Assembly (NCBI GenBank): GCA_032017425.1 | Contig: DALZPW010000008.1 | Direction: 5' to 3' (one strand) | Source of the DNA: Faucicola tetraodonis | GTDB lineage: Bacteria > Pseudomonadota > Gammaproteobacteria > Pseudomonadales > Moraxellaceae | DNA: 64,000 nucleotides | Shown: positions 7,527 to 16,064 of the stretch, one piece after another | Numbering within the stretch: position 1 is the first letter of the stretch | Layout: every line of letters starts with the position of its first letter | The notes under the pieces: model-generated | Databases searched by the model: none | What the model was told of the DNA's origin: nothing | What the model saw: only the letters and a program-made list of their open reading frames with translations | Position numbers and translations under genes: made by a program

Positions 7527-8432
7527 ATGAGCACTGATATGAAGCCTCAACCGATGGGACAGACACTGGAAGAAACTTGGTTAAAACGCCCATTACCCAC
7601 CATCAAGCCGCGTGCCAAGCAAATACTGACGGCGGTTGAGACCGAACCATCGACTCAATGTCCCAACTGTAATTCAATCATCACCAATACAGTGCTGATT
7701 TTTAATAATTACGTATGCCCATCGTGTGACGAACATCTTAGCATGACCGCCCGCACGCGTCTGAACTGGTTTTTTGACCAAGTGGATGACGAGCTGGGTC
7801 AGCAGTACCAAGCAGGCAATCCCTTAGACTTTGTCGATAGCAAACCTTACCCAACACGGATGAGCGAAGCGCAAGCCAAGACGGGCGAAACCGAAGCACT
7901 TATCGTCATGAAAGGCAAACTCCAGCGGCTACCCGTAGTTGCCTGTGCGTTTGATTTTGCTTTTATGGGTGGCTCAATGGGCTCTGTGGTAGGCGATCGA
8001 TTCGTGCTCGCTGCCGAGACGGCGCTCAAAGAACAAATCCCGCTGGTGTGTTTTGCCGCATCGGGTGGCGCCCGTATGCAAGAGGGCTTGTTATCACTCA
8101 TGCAGATGGCGCGTACTGCCGCAGCGATTGAAAAACTCAAACACGCCAATATTCCTTATATTGTAGTACTGACCAATCCTGTGTATGGTGGTGTGACGGC
8201 ATCGCTCGCGATGTTAGGCGATATCCATTTGGCGGAGCCCAAAGCCATGATTGGTTTTGCGGGCAAACGGGTGATTGAACAAATCGTTCGCGAAGTGCTG
8301 GGTGAGCCTTTCCAGCGCGCTGAGTTTTTGGTAGAGCATGGTGTGGTCGATCAAGTCGTCCATCGTCTGCAAATGAAAGAAACGATTCATCGCTTACTCA
8401 AAAAAATGACCTATTTTCGTCAGGCTCACTAA
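7527..8432 (+). CDS. accD: Acetyl-CoA carboxylase carboxyltransferase beta subunit
   Basis: AccD with AccA transfers the carboxyl group from biotin to acetyl-CoA, the first step of fatty-acid synthesis. The 301-residue protein has the N-terminal zinc ribbon (C45, C48, C64, C67), the acetyl-CoA-binding core with FAASGGARMQEG and the oxyanion region GVTASLAMLGD. Length matches the family. The trpA-accD-folC order is widespread in gammaproteobacteria. The 148-bp gap before it probably carries its promoter, but none was pinned down. Confidence 0.97.
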   Translation: MSTDMKPQPMGQTLEETWLKRPLPTIKPRAKQILTAVETEPSTQCPNCNSIITNTVLIFNNYVCPSCDEHLSMTARTRLNWFFDQVDDELGQQYQAGNPLDFVDSKPYPTRMSEAQAKTGETEALIVMKGKLQRLPVVACAFDFAFMGGSMGSVVGDRFVLAAETALKEQIPLVCFAASGGARMQEGLLSLMQMARTAAAIEKLKHANIPYIVVLTNPVYGGVTASLAMLGDIHLAEPKAMIGFAGKRVIEQIVREVLGEPFQRAEFLVEHGVVDQVVHRLQMKETIHRLLKKMTYFRQAH

Positions 8433-8456
8433 TTCATTATTATCACGGTTTTATCC

Positions 8457-9806
8457 ATGCAACAGTCAAGCTTACCACCCGCACTCTCATCATCCCCATT
8501 GCCGCCTAGCGTTTCAAGCTCGTTAACCGAGTGGCTAAACTACATGCAAGGCATCCATGTGTCTGCGATTGATATGGGGCTTGAGCGGGTGATACCCGTA
8601 TTTCAAGCATTGGGTATAAAGCAAACCGATGCCTTTGTGTTTACCGTGGCAGGCACCAATGGCAAAGGCTCCACCACCGCCACTATTGCCGAGATTTGTC
8701 AACAAGCAGGCTATAAAACCGCTTTATATCAATCACCGCATCTACTGGTGTTTAACGAACGTGTCAGAATCAATGGAAAAATGGTCGATGACCAAACCCT
8801 GATTGATGCGTTTGCCAAAATCGAGCAGGCGAGATTGGATTGTGGGTTGACACTGTCATTTTTTGAAATGACGACGCTTGCCGCGTTTTTGATTTTTGCC
8901 CAAAACCATTGTGATGTCTGGGTATTGGAGGTGGGGTTAGGCGGTCGCCTCGATGTCGTCAATGTCATCGATCCAAACCTTGCGGTCATTACCAATGTGG
9001 GTATCGACCATGTCGAATGGCTCGGCGACACCCGTGAAAAAATCGCTGTAGAAAAAGCCGGTATTTTGCGTAATAATCTAACATTGGTGTATGGCGAAGC
9101 CGATATGCCCTCGACCATCCCGCCTTTGATGGCACAGCACCATGCCCATTTGCTACAGTATGGCAAAGATTATGGCTACCGCCATATTGACGGTGCAGCG
9201 ACATGGCAATATAGCAATAACGCGGTGACTTTATCATTGCCTATGCCCAATTTGTCTTTGCACAATACCGCAACGGCTATCACCGCCCTCTTAGCCAGCC
9301 CATTGACCATAACCCAAGACCACATCCAAGCTGCGTTACCGAAGGTAAAATTGGCTGGGCGTTTTGACAGCAGACGCATGTCAGCTCGCCAATGGGTGTT
9401 TGATGTTGCCCACAATGAGCATGGGATGCAGTTTTTGCTCAAGCAGTTGACGCCGTATGTACATGCCTACCAACGCCAGCATCCAACCGCCAAATTGCAT
9501 TTGGTGATATCCATGCTCGCTGATAAAGACATTGAGCCAGTGCTTGCGCAGCTACAACAATTCTCCCAAACGGTAATGCAGATTGACAGTGTTCATAGCG
9601 GCGTTATATCTCACCCTAGAGCCAGTAGCCAAGAACGCTTAACTGAGTTGTTGCCACGCTATTTTAATTCTGTGTCTATTTTTGAGGATTTGAATTTGGC
9701 GACCCAATCGGTGATTGTCCACAGCCAAGATAATGACCTAATTTTAGTGTGTGGTTCTTTTTATACCATCAGCGGTGTACTGACTAGCCAATCACTCAGT
9801 GAATAA
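8457..9806 (+). CDS. folC: Folylpolyglutamate/dihydrofolate synthase
   Basis: A Mur-ligase-family enzyme that adds glutamate to dihydropteroate and folates. The 449-residue protein has the ATP-binding P-loop TVAGTNGKGSTT, the folate-binding HLLVFNERVRING, the magnesium region EVGLGGRLDVVN and the C-terminal domain with VFDVAHNEHG. The N-terminus has an unusual Ser/Pro-rich lead of about 20 residues before the conserved WLNYMQGIH. No clear ribosome binding site precedes the ATG 24 bp after accD, so translation may be coupled or a later start used. Confidence 0.95.
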   Translation: MQQSSLPPALSSSPLPPSVSSSLTEWLNYMQGIHVSAIDMGLERVIPVFQALGIKQTDAFVFTVAGTNGKGSTTATIAEICQQAGYKTALYQSPHLLVFNERVRINGKMVDDQTLIDAFAKIEQARLDCGLTLSFFEMTTLAAFLIFAQNHCDVWVLEVGLGGRLDVVNVIDPNLAVITNVGIDHVEWLGDTREKIAVEKAGILRNNLTLVYGEADMPSTIPPLMAQHHAHLLQYGKDYGYRHIDGAATWQYSNNAVTLSLPMPNLSLHNTATAITALLASPLTITQDHIQAALPKVKLAGRFDSRRMSARQWVFDVAHNEHGMQFLLKQLTPYVHAYQRQHPTAKLHLVISMLADKDIEPVLAQLQQFSQTVMQIDSVHSGVISHPRASSQERLTELLPRYFNSVSIFEDLNLATQSVIVHSQDNDLILVCGSFYTISGVLTSQSLSE

Positions 9807-9968
9807 CGAATTTGTGCGTCAAATGATTTTACTTTTCAAAATTTTCAGTTAATATCTCAACAATGGTAAAAACTGCTAACGCGAATTTTGCTATGATTAG
9901 TCAAAATTCGTCGATTTTTATAGGTTGAAAAAATCATTTATCAAGACACATAAATTAGGGTAATTGGC

Positions 9969-11321
9969 ATGAAATTTTCTAAGCAAGCATTATTGGGTAC
10001 AACGGTATTGTTAGGCGGTAGCGTGTTGTTATATGCCACTATGCACCAAGTCTTGAACGCGCCTGCCAAACCTGCAGTCAATAGCCAACAAGTTATCGCT
10101 AAACCCACGACAGATAAACAATCGGCAATCAGCAACGAGCCACTCACTGCGGATGTCGCAACCGAAAAAAATTTACTGGCGCAAAAACAAAAAGAACGTG
10201 AGCAACGGGTCGCTGCGCAAGAACAACAAGCCCAGCAATACATGACCGAGCAACAGCGGATTGAAGCGGAAGCTTTGGCGCGTAGCCGTGCTGAAAATCA
10301 ACTGTATGCCAACAAAAATGCCGCCAATACCAATTCGGTGGTTGCCAGCTCAGTGACCGCGATTACCCAACCTGTGGTAAAGCCCCGACCCGTTGACAGG
10401 GACGCCGCACCACCACAAACGCAAGCTGCAGTACCCAATAGCGTGCAAAATAGCGCACAGTCCCAAAGCGCTGCGCAAACTCGAAGCGCTACGCAAACTA
10501 AAGAACAAGCAGCTACGCCAAAGCCCACAGTGACAGCACCCGCCGTCGCACAGCCGCAGCCCGCGGCAAAAGCCACCCCTAGCAATCCTGGCACCTATCA
10601 AGTCAAGGCAGGCGATGGGTTGATAGGGTTATCACGTCGCTACAATGTGCCAGTCGACGTATTGGCAAGCGTCAATAATCTCAACACCACCAGCAGCTTA
10701 CGTGTCGGGCAAACTATCACCATCCCGACTGCGGCACAAGTCAACCGTATCACCCAGCAAGCCCAAGCGCGAGAGCAACAACGTCAAAATGACATTGCCC
10801 GCAAAAAACAAGAAGCTGAACAAAAAAAGCAACAGGCGCTACTGCAGCAGCAGCAAGAAGTCGCCCGTAAAAAACAAGAAGCCGCGCAAAAAGAGCAGCA
10901 AAAACAGCAAGAAATCGCTCGTAAAAAGCAAGAAGCCCAGTTAAGAGAGCAGTTAAAAGAGCAAAAACGTCAACAAGAAATCGCCCAGAAAAAATTAGAA
11001 GCTCAGCAACAAGCCCAGAAAAAACAAGCATTCCAAGCGGCACAAGACAATTTAAGGCAGGCGCGTCAGACGGTAAAAGAAACGGATGCCAAAGGTACGT
11101 TTGGGGTACAAGTCGCATTGGCAACCGACGAGAAAAAAGCCAATGAAATCACCCAAAAATTACAAGCGGCAGGCTACAAAGTCAAAACCACCCAAACGAG
11201 CAAAGGGGTACGTATTGTCGTAGGTCCAGAAAAAGGCAAAGTCGCTGCCTTGGCGCTCAAAGACAAGCTCAATAACGATAGCCGCGTGGATGTCAATAGT
11301 GGCTGGGTGCTTTACTGGTAA
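9969..11321 (+). CDS. LysM and SPOR domain envelope protein (DedD position)
   Basis: This 450-residue protein has an N-terminal membrane anchor or signal (residues ~5-25), an Ala/Gln/Thr-rich linker, a LysM domain (~214-257, TYQVKAGDGLIGLSRRYNVP to GQTITIP), a long Lys/Gln-rich predicted coiled coil (~260-375) and a C-terminal SPOR domain (~378-450). LysM and SPOR both bind peptidoglycan, SPOR preferring denuded septal glycan, so a cell-division role is likely. E. coli has dedD, another SPOR gene, in the same place after folC. Combining LysM with SPOR through a coiled coil differs from DedD. Confidence 0.85.
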   Translation: MKFSKQALLGTTVLLGGSVLLYATMHQVLNAPAKPAVNSQQVIAKPTTDKQSAISNEPLTADVATEKNLLAQKQKEREQRVAAQEQQAQQYMTEQQRIEAEALARSRAENQLYANKNAANTNSVVASSVTAITQPVVKPRPVDRDAAPPQTQAAVPNSVQNSAQSQSAAQTRSATQTKEQAATPKPTVTAPAVAQPQPAAKATPSNPGTYQVKAGDGLIGLSRRYNVPVDVLASVNNLNTTSSLRVGQTITIPTAAQVNRITQQAQAREQQRQNDIARKKQEAEQKKQQALLQQQQEVARKKQEAAQKEQQKQQEIARKKQEAQLREQLKEQKRQQEIAQKKLEAQQQAQKKQAFQAAQDNLRQARQTVKETDAKGTFGVQVALATDEKKANEITQKLQAAGYKVKTTQTSKGVRIVVGPEKGKVAALALKDKLNNDSRVDVNSGWVLYW

Positions 11322-11373
11322 GCCTATTTAACCTTTTGAAGCCAAACTATGCAAACAAGGCCAAACAACCCAA

Positions 11374-11404
11374 ACAATGCGACATTTTGTGTCGCATTGT
11401 TTGT
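11374..11404 (+). terminator. Hairpin terminator after the SPOR gene
   Basis: A perfect 10-bp stem (ACAATGCGAC with GTCGCATTGT) encloses a 7-nt loop. Only a short T-containing tail follows, so termination may be partial, but the position 50 bp after the stop codon fits. Confidence 0.65.
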
Positions 11405-11477
11405 CTATGTGCTTGTGAAAATCACCCAATAGAGGAATAATGCTCCCTTGTGGTAATTATCCTATAGATATGAGTGT

Positions 11478-11999
11478 GTGGTTAGTGTGACAATTTTTTT
11501 AGTGTTAGCGTTTGTGGTGTTTATCCTGTTAGTATTTGCATTTCGTAGTAGTGGTAGTAGCCGTGAAGAGGTTATTAAGCCAGTTCGGGGAGATGAATTA
11601 GCGGTATGGCCGTTTGAGCCGATGCCAATCATGACGCCCACCGAAGTGATATTTTTTAATCGCTTGCAGCAAGCCGTGCCTGAGCTGATTATTTTTGGGC
11701 AAGTACAGCTATCACGTATTATCATGCCAAATGACGATGACGATACTGACCAAGGCTTTTGGTTTAATCGTATTTGCCGTATGAGTGTTGACTATGTGCT
11801 GGTCGATCAAGACAAGCAAACCGTACTATTGGCAATTGAATTAGACGACTGGACGCACAACACTCGCCGCCGTCAGCAGCAAGATGAAAAAAAAGACAAA
11901 GCGCTGTTGAGTGCAGGTATTCCGATACTACGAATCAATGGGGAAGCCATGCCGGACGCTGCGCTTTTACGCCGTAAAATCTTAGCAGTGATAGGGTAA
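11478..11999 (+). CDS. DUF2726 protein with N-terminal membrane anchor
   Basis: The 173-residue protein begins with one hydrophobic helix (about residues 4-22, IFLVLAFVVFILLVFAF) followed by a DUF2726 domain. Conserved features are TPTEVIFFNRL, a segment ending VDYVLVD and IELDDWTHNTRRR, a layout reminiscent of restriction-endonuclease-like folds (D, then E-x-D). DUF2726 is known from relatives of topoisomerase zinc-finger and nuclease-like proteins; no activity is proven here. The start is GTG at 11478 or 11487 because the ATG at 11470 runs into a stop. Confidence 0.75.
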   Translation: MVSVTIFLVLAFVVFILLVFAFRSSGSSREEVIKPVRGDELAVWPFEPMPIMTPTEVIFFNRLQQAVPELIIFGQVQLSRIIMPNDDDDTDQGFWFNRICRMSVDYVLVDQDKQTVLLAIELDDWTHNTRRRQQQDEKKDKALLSAGIPILRINGEAMPDAALLRRKILAVIG

Positions 12000-12029
12000 G
12001 ATTAAAATCGCAAAAAACTATAGAAAGTG

Positions 12030-12057
12030 TTGCATTCAAAAAAAAACTCGCTATAAT
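12030..12057 (+). promoter_or_regulatory. Promoter for tRNA-Trp and probably secE
   Basis: TTGCAT (12030-12035) and a perfect TATAAT (12052-12057) lie 16 bp apart, placing the start about 8-9 bp before the tRNA. No terminator lies between the tRNA and secE, so secE may share this transcript. Confidence 0.75.
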
Positions 12058-12072
12058 ACTCAAACTCAACAT

Positions 12073-12148
12073 AGGCGATTAGTTCAATTGGTAGAGCGTC
12101 GGTCTCCAAAACCGAATGTTGGGGGTTCGAGTCCCTCATCGCCTGCCA
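12073..12148 (+). tRNA. trpT: tRNA-Trp (anticodon CCA)
   Basis: A complete 76-nt cloverleaf: acceptor AGGCGAT pairs with ATCGCCT, discriminator G, encoded CCA end. The anticodon loop CTCCAAA places CCA at 12106-12108. It sits directly upstream of secE-nusG, as in many gammaproteobacteria. Confidence 0.97.
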
Positions 12149-12221
12149 CATTTTAGTTAGTTTAGCGTATACGCTTTATTCTAATAATAAAATACGTTTT
12201 AATGATAGACAGGGCAGCCTT

Positions 12222-12689
12222 ATGAAACAAATGCTAGAGAAAAAACTAGCAGAGCTCAATGGCAAAAGGATGTCTGGTGAAAAAGTGGTTGTCCACCAAC
12301 CTGCCGCTATTGAGATTGCCAAACGACACTCCCCTAAAGATTTTGCCCTGTGGATTTTTGCTTTTGTTGCATTAATCAGTGCAACTTTAGTCAATCAATA
12401 TTTACCCGCATATTGGCAACCCGCTAGCAGTTTATGGACGCGCGTGGTTGTTATTGCTGGACTAATCATTGCTGCATTATTGGCACTGGCATTGACCAAC
12501 CAAGGCAGTGCTTTTAAAACGCTGTTGCAAGATTCTCGCGTTGAATTACGCCGTGTGACTTGGCCGACCAAACAAGAAACCCTTGAATACACTTGGCAAG
12601 TTGCGGTAGTGGCTGGGATATTAGCCTTTATTGTGTGGTTATTAGATACCGTATTTAGCCAATTGATTCAATACGTCATTGGTCAATAG
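12222..12689 (+). CDS. secE: Preprotein translocase subunit SecE
   Basis: SecE stabilises SecY in the protein-export channel. The 155-residue protein has two hydrophobic helices (about residues 44-65 and 77-97), then the conserved amphipathic segment ELRRVTWPTKQETLEYTW and a final helix. This is the long, three-helix enterobacterial-type SecE. An AGGGCAG ribosome binding site precedes the ATG. nusG follows after a hairpin. Confidence 0.96.
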   Translation: MKQMLEKKLAELNGKRMSGEKVVVHQPAAIEIAKRHSPKDFALWIFAFVALISATLVNQYLPAYWQPASSLWTRVVVIAGLIIAALLALALTNQGSAFKTLLQDSRVELRRVTWPTKQETLEYTWQVAVVAGILAFIVWLLDTVFSQLIQYVIGQ

Positions 12690-12717
12690 CAAAAATTTAG
12701 CCAAACCCTTTTATTTG

Positions 12718-12738
12718 ACCCACATCTGTGGGTTTTTA
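12718..12738 (+). terminator. Hairpin with T-run between secE and nusG
   Basis: ACCCAC-ATCT-GTGGGT followed by TTTTA forms a compact terminator-like hairpin 29 bp after the secE stop. In most relatives secE and nusG are co-transcribed, so this may be a partial terminator that sets a lower nusG level unless nusG has its own promoter. Confidence 0.6.
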
Positions 12739-12828
12739 TCTATCTAGCAATATCAATATTTTACCTGCATTGCTCATATTTGGTATAGTAGGCGATGTGT
12801 TTAGCAATGAATTAGAGGAAGATTATCC

Positions 12829-13359
12829 ATGCGTTGGTATATCGTACAAGCATTTTCAGGCTTTGAAAAACAAGTGCAGCGTTCATTAATTGAACGTATC
12901 AATCGCAGCGAATATAAAGAATCGTTTGGTCAAGTACTCGTCCCAACCGAAGAAGTTATCGAAATGCGAGATGGCAAAAAACGCAAATCCGAGCGTAAAT
13001 TCTTCCCAGGTTACGTATTGATTGAAATGGATATGAACGACAATACATGGCACTTAGTTAAAGACTGTCCACGTGTGATGGGCTTTATTGGCGGTACGCC
13101 AGAAAATCCTGCGCCGATTACCCCAAAAGAAGCCGATACCATTTTAAATCGTTTAAATACCAACGAAAACAAACCCCGTCCAAAAACCTTATTTGAGCCA
13201 GGTGAAGAAGTGTTGGTCATCGATGGTCCGTTTACCGAGTTTAGAGGCTTGGTAGAAAAAGTGGATTACGAAAAATCACGCTTACAGTTGACCGTCAATG
13301 TCTTTAACCGTCCAACCCCGGTTGAGCTAGAGTTTAAACAAGTAGAAAAAATTAACTAG
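12829..13359 (+). CDS. nusG: Transcription termination/antitermination protein NusG
   Basis: NusG binds RNA polymerase and couples it to Rho or ribosomal S10. The 176-residue protein has the NGN domain starting RWYIVQAFSGFEKQVQ, the RKFFPGYVLIEM strand and a C-terminal KOW domain with EEVLVIDGPFTEFRG. The ATG has a strong AGAGGAAG ribosome binding site. Length is typical. Confidence 0.98.
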   Translation: MRWYIVQAFSGFEKQVQRSLIERINRSEYKESFGQVLVPTEEVIEMRDGKKRKSERKFFPGYVLIEMDMNDNTWHLVKDCPRVMGFIGGTPENPAPITPKEADTILNRLNTNENKPRPKTLFEPGEEVLVIDGPFTEFRGLVEKVDYEKSRLQLTVNVFNRPTPVELEFKQVEKIN

Positions 13360-13433
13360 TATTTGATAGTTTGTCTTTTTCATGGGTTTTAGCCCTAAAA
13401 TTGTAACTAAGTGCCAAATTTAGCAATTTTTGC

Positions 13434-13461
13434 TTTACCTAAGTAAAAATTCGCTTATAAT
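13434..13461 (+). promoter_or_regulatory. Promoter of the rplKA(JL) operon
   Basis: TTTACC (13434-13439) and a perfect TATAAT (13456-13461) lie 16 bp apart. The ~105-nt leader that follows contains CCCGGGGAGCCGG and the pairing TGGGAGTC...ACCCA around 13537-13558, where many gammaproteobacteria have an L1-binding mimic for autoregulation of rplK-rplA. The L1 link is inferred from position. Confidence 0.7.
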
Positions 13462-13573
13462 ATGGCACTTTATTTTTTTCTGTTGTCTGTTAGATTGACA
13501 ATATCACCCGGGGAGCCGGATTACCATTTGATGAATGGGAGTCTAGCGCTATTACCCATAACAGGAGTCTATC

Positions 13574-14005
13574 ATGGCTAAAAAGATTGATGGTTACATC
13601 AAACTACAAGTGCCAGCTGGTAAAGCTAATCCATCACCACCTATTGGTCCAGCATTGGGTCAAAAAGGTGTGAACATCATGGCATTCTGTAAAGAGTTCA
13701 ACGCAGCTACTTCTAGCATGGAACCAGGTCTACCTGTTCCTGTTGAAATCACTGTTTACAACGACAAATCGTTCACCTTCATCATGAAGTCACCACCAGC
13801 GGCGTTCTTAATTCGCAAAGCTGCAGGTGCTGCCAAAGGTTCAGGCGTACCGAACAAAACTAAAGTGGGTAAAGTCAACCGCGCACAGTTAGAAGAAATT
13901 GCTAACACCAAAAACGCTGACTTAACTGCTGCTGACTTAGAATCTGCGGTTCGCACATTGGCGGGTACTGCTCGCTCAATGGGTATTGACGTGGAGGGTG
14001 TGTAA
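13574..14005 (+). CDS. rplK: 50S ribosomal protein L11
   Basis: L11 (143 residues) forms the GTPase-associated stalk base with 23S rRNA. Recognised from IKLQVPAGKANPSPPIGPALGQ, the conserved proline-rich linker region and the C-terminal GTARSMGIDV. AGGAGT precedes the ATG. The rplA ATG follows immediately after the stop codon, implying translational coupling. Confidence 0.98.
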   Translation: MAKKIDGYIKLQVPAGKANPSPPIGPALGQKGVNIMAFCKEFNAATSSMEPGLPVPVEITVYNDKSFTFIMKSPPAAFLIRKAAGAAKGSGVPNKTKVGKVNRAQLEEIANTKNADLTAADLESAVRTLAGTARSMGIDVEGV

Positions 14006-14704
14006 ATGGCTAAATTAACTAAACGTCAAAAAGCAATCGCTGAAAGTTATGATGCGAACAAACAATACACATTGGCTGAAGCGGTGGAAATTCTAAATAA
14101 ATTGCCACCAGCAAAATTCAAAGAGTCAATCGATATTGCTATCAATCTAGGCGTTGACCCACGTAAATCTGACCAAGTGGTTCGTGGTGCTACTAACCTG
14201 CCTGCAGGTACCGGTAAAACCAAACGCGTTGCCGTGTTTGCACAAGGTGCAGCAGCGGATGCCGCAAAAGAAGCGGGTGCTGATATCGTAGGTTTTGAAG
14301 ACCTAGCAGAAAGCATCAAAGCGGGTAACATGGACTTTGATGTTGTGATTGCGTCGCCTGATGCAATGCGCGTTGTTGGTCAATTAGGTACAATTTTAGG
14401 TCCACGTGGCTTAATGCCAAACCCTAAAGTAGGTACAGTTACCCCTAACGTTGCTGAAGCGGTTAAAAATACCAAAGCGGGTCAGGCAACTTACCGTGTT
14501 GATAAAGCAGGTATTATCCATACCACGATTGGTCAAGTAGGTTTTAGTGCTGAACAAATCGAGCAAAATGCGTCTGCATTAATCGCTGATTTGAAAAAAG
14601 CAAAACCTGCGACCTCAAAAGGTATTTATATCAAAAAAATCACCCTATCAAGCACGATGGGCCCTGGTATCAACTTAGATGCAGTTCCTTATCGTAATGC
14701 CTAA
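14006..14704 (+). CDS. rplA: 50S ribosomal protein L1
   Basis: L1 (232 residues) forms the mobile stalk at the ribosomal E site and represses its own operon in related bacteria. Recognised from the N-terminal KLTKRQKAI, the GPRGLMPNPKVGTV signature and the C-terminal segment with TSSTMGPGI-like ending (LSSTMGPGINLD). It starts at the rplK stop and its ribosome binding site GGAGG lies within rplK. Confidence 0.98.
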   Translation: MAKLTKRQKAIAESYDANKQYTLAEAVEILNKLPPAKFKESIDIAINLGVDPRKSDQVVRGATNLPAGTGKTKRVAVFAQGAAADAAKEAGADIVGFEDLAESIKAGNMDFDVVIASPDAMRVVGQLGTILGPRGLMPNPKVGTVTPNVAEAVKNTKAGQATYRVDKAGIIHTTIGQVGFSAEQIEQNASALIADLKKAKPATSKGIYIKKITLSSTMGPGINLDAVPYRNA

Positions 14705-15003
14705 GCTTTAACGCTTAATGGTGAATTTTTTAACATATTATAAATTTAGTTCAGCACAAACGGGTTGTGCTGTCTAAGACCGTAGGTTCTATTGGTTTAA
14801 TCATAATTCTATTGGTTTAATCGTAAATAGTTTAATTGTGAAAGTTTTTCACAGCCTACGCAGACGGGATGGCAGTTTAATTTATCATTGACTGCCACCG
14901 TATCGGAGTGATAATAAGTTGTACTTTAACTTATTATATTAACTAGGTTTATTGGTGCCCTAAGTTAATCATAACTAGGAAACTGATAATATGGAGACAA
15001 CCC
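14705..15003 (+). promoter_or_regulatory. rplA-rplJ intergenic leader (L10-leader position) with repeats
   Basis: This 299-bp gene-free stretch holds an 8-bp hairpin CAGCACAA-ACGGG-TTGTGCTG (14752-14772), a tandem 20-bp repeat (14787-14806 and 14807-14826, one mismatch, plus a degenerate third copy) and a further structured part with CCTACGCAGACGG and GGCAGT...ACTGCC pairing (14871-14899). In gammaproteobacteria the L10-L7/L12 complex binds a leader here to repress translation of rplJ-rplL. Assignment as an L10 leader is by position and partial resemblance. Confidence 0.55.
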
Positions 15004-15507
15004 ATGGCATTAAATCTTCAAGACAAACAAGCGATTGTTGCTGAAGTAAGTGAATCTGCCAAAGGTGCCCTTTCTGCTGTTGTTGCCGATGCTCGTGGCG
15101 TGACAGTAGGTAAAATGACCCAACTGCGTAAAGAAGCTCGTGCAGCGGGTGTTGATATGCGTATCGTGCGTAATACTTTATTACGTCGTGCGTTAGAAGA
15201 CACTAACTACACTGTGTTAAATGACGTATTTGTAGGTCCAACACTTATCGCATTCTCAACTGAACATCCAGGTGCTGCGGCACGTTTGTTCAAAGAATTT
15301 GCTAAAACAAACGATAAGTTTGAAATTAAAGGTGCAGCTTTTGAAGGCGAGTTTATCGCTGCTAAAGATATCGATCGTTTAGCAAGCTTACCAACTTACG
15401 ACGAAGCGATTGCGCGCTTAATGGGTACGATGAAAGAAGCCGCTGCAGGCAAATTTGTTCGTACTTTGGCAGCATTACGCGACAAAATGCAAGGCGAAGC
15501 CGCTTAA
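15004..15507 (+). CDS. rplJ: 50S ribosomal protein L10
   Basis: L10 (167 residues) anchors the L7/L12 stalk to 23S rRNA and, with L7/L12, represses its own messenger. It has the conserved YRGVTV-type region (ADARGVTVGKMTQLRKEAR), the RIVRNTLLRRAL segment and the C-terminal helix that carries L7/L12 dimers. A GGAG ribosome binding site precedes the ATG. rplL follows 69 bp later. Confidence 0.98.
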   Translation: MALNLQDKQAIVAEVSESAKGALSAVVADARGVTVGKMTQLRKEARAAGVDMRIVRNTLLRRALEDTNYTVLNDVFVGPTLIAFSTEHPGAAARLFKEFAKTNDKFEIKGAAFEGEFIAAKDIDRLASLPTYDEAIARLMGTMKEAAAGKFVRTLAALRDKMQGEAA

Positions 15508-15576
15508 TTTATTTAAGTAAACTTAACTACGCTTAGCATTTTTTAAACCAAATTCACTTATTTAGGAACACACATC

Positions 15577-15948
15577 ATGGCATTAACTAACCAAGAAATT
15601 CTTGATGCAATCGCTGAAAAATCAGTAATGGAAATTGTAGATCTTATCTCTGCAATGGAAGAAAAATTTGGCGTATCAGCCGCTGCACTAGCAGCAGCAC
15701 CTGCAGCAGCCGGTGACGCGCCTGCAGCAGAAGAAAAAGACGACTTCACCGTTGTATTAACTGGCGCTGGCGACAAGAAAGTAGCTGTTATTAAAGCAGT
15801 TCGCGAAATCACTGGCTTGGGCTTAAAAGAAGCTAAAGACCTAGTTGAAGGCGCACCACAAACTGTTAAAGAAGGCGTAGCGAAAGCTGAAGCTGAAGAA
15901 TTGAAGAAAAAATTAGAAGAAGCAGGCGCATCAGTAGAATTGAAATAA
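15577..15948 (+). CDS. rplL: 50S ribosomal protein L7/L12
   Basis: The 123-residue stalk protein recruits translation factors. It shows the N-terminal dimer domain (EILDAIAEKSVMEIVDLI), an Ala-rich flexible hinge around residues 35-52 and the C-terminal factor-binding domain with KKVAVIKAVREITGLGLKEA and KDLVEGAP. TAGGAA precedes the ATG. A very strong terminator lies 28 bp after the stop. Confidence 0.98.
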   Translation: MALTNQEILDAIAEKSVMEIVDLISAMEEKFGVSAAALAAAPAAAGDAPAAEEKDDFTVVLTGAGDKKVAVIKAVREITGLGLKEAKDLVEGAPQTVKEGVAKAEAEELKKKLEEAGASVELK

Positions 15949-15975
15949 TTCTCGCACCTAAGTTTTCTAAACTTC

Positions 15976-16014
15976 AAAAAGCCATTATTGCACTTGCAAT
16001 AATGGCTTTTTTTT
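15976..16014 (+). terminator. Strong terminator after rplL
   Basis: A perfect 16-bp stem (AAAAAGCCATTATTGC with its complement, loop ACTT) ends in a run of eight or more T. It separates rplJL from rpoBC more strongly than the partial attenuator known at this point in E. coli, so rpoB expression probably relies on a downstream promoter or antitermination. Confidence 0.92.
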
Positions 16015-16029
16015 ATTATAATCATTCTC

Positions 16030-16058
16030 TTGACCTTTCGTGTCTGATTGAATATAAG
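16030..16058 (+). promoter_or_regulatory. Sigma70 promoter between rplL and rpoB
   Basis: TTGACC (16030-16035) and TATAAG (16053-16058) are separated by exactly 17 bp, a near-consensus promoter beginning just after the rplL terminator. It would start transcription near 16065 and read either a short RNA ending at 16158 or, by read-through, rpoBC. Confidence 0.7.
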
Positions 16059-16064
16059 ATGGCA

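Noticed and set aside
10298..11124. Several long minus-strand frames under the LysM-SPOR gene
   Set aside because: They arise from the Gln/Lys/Ala-rich codon bias of the real gene and have no start signals or family resemblance.
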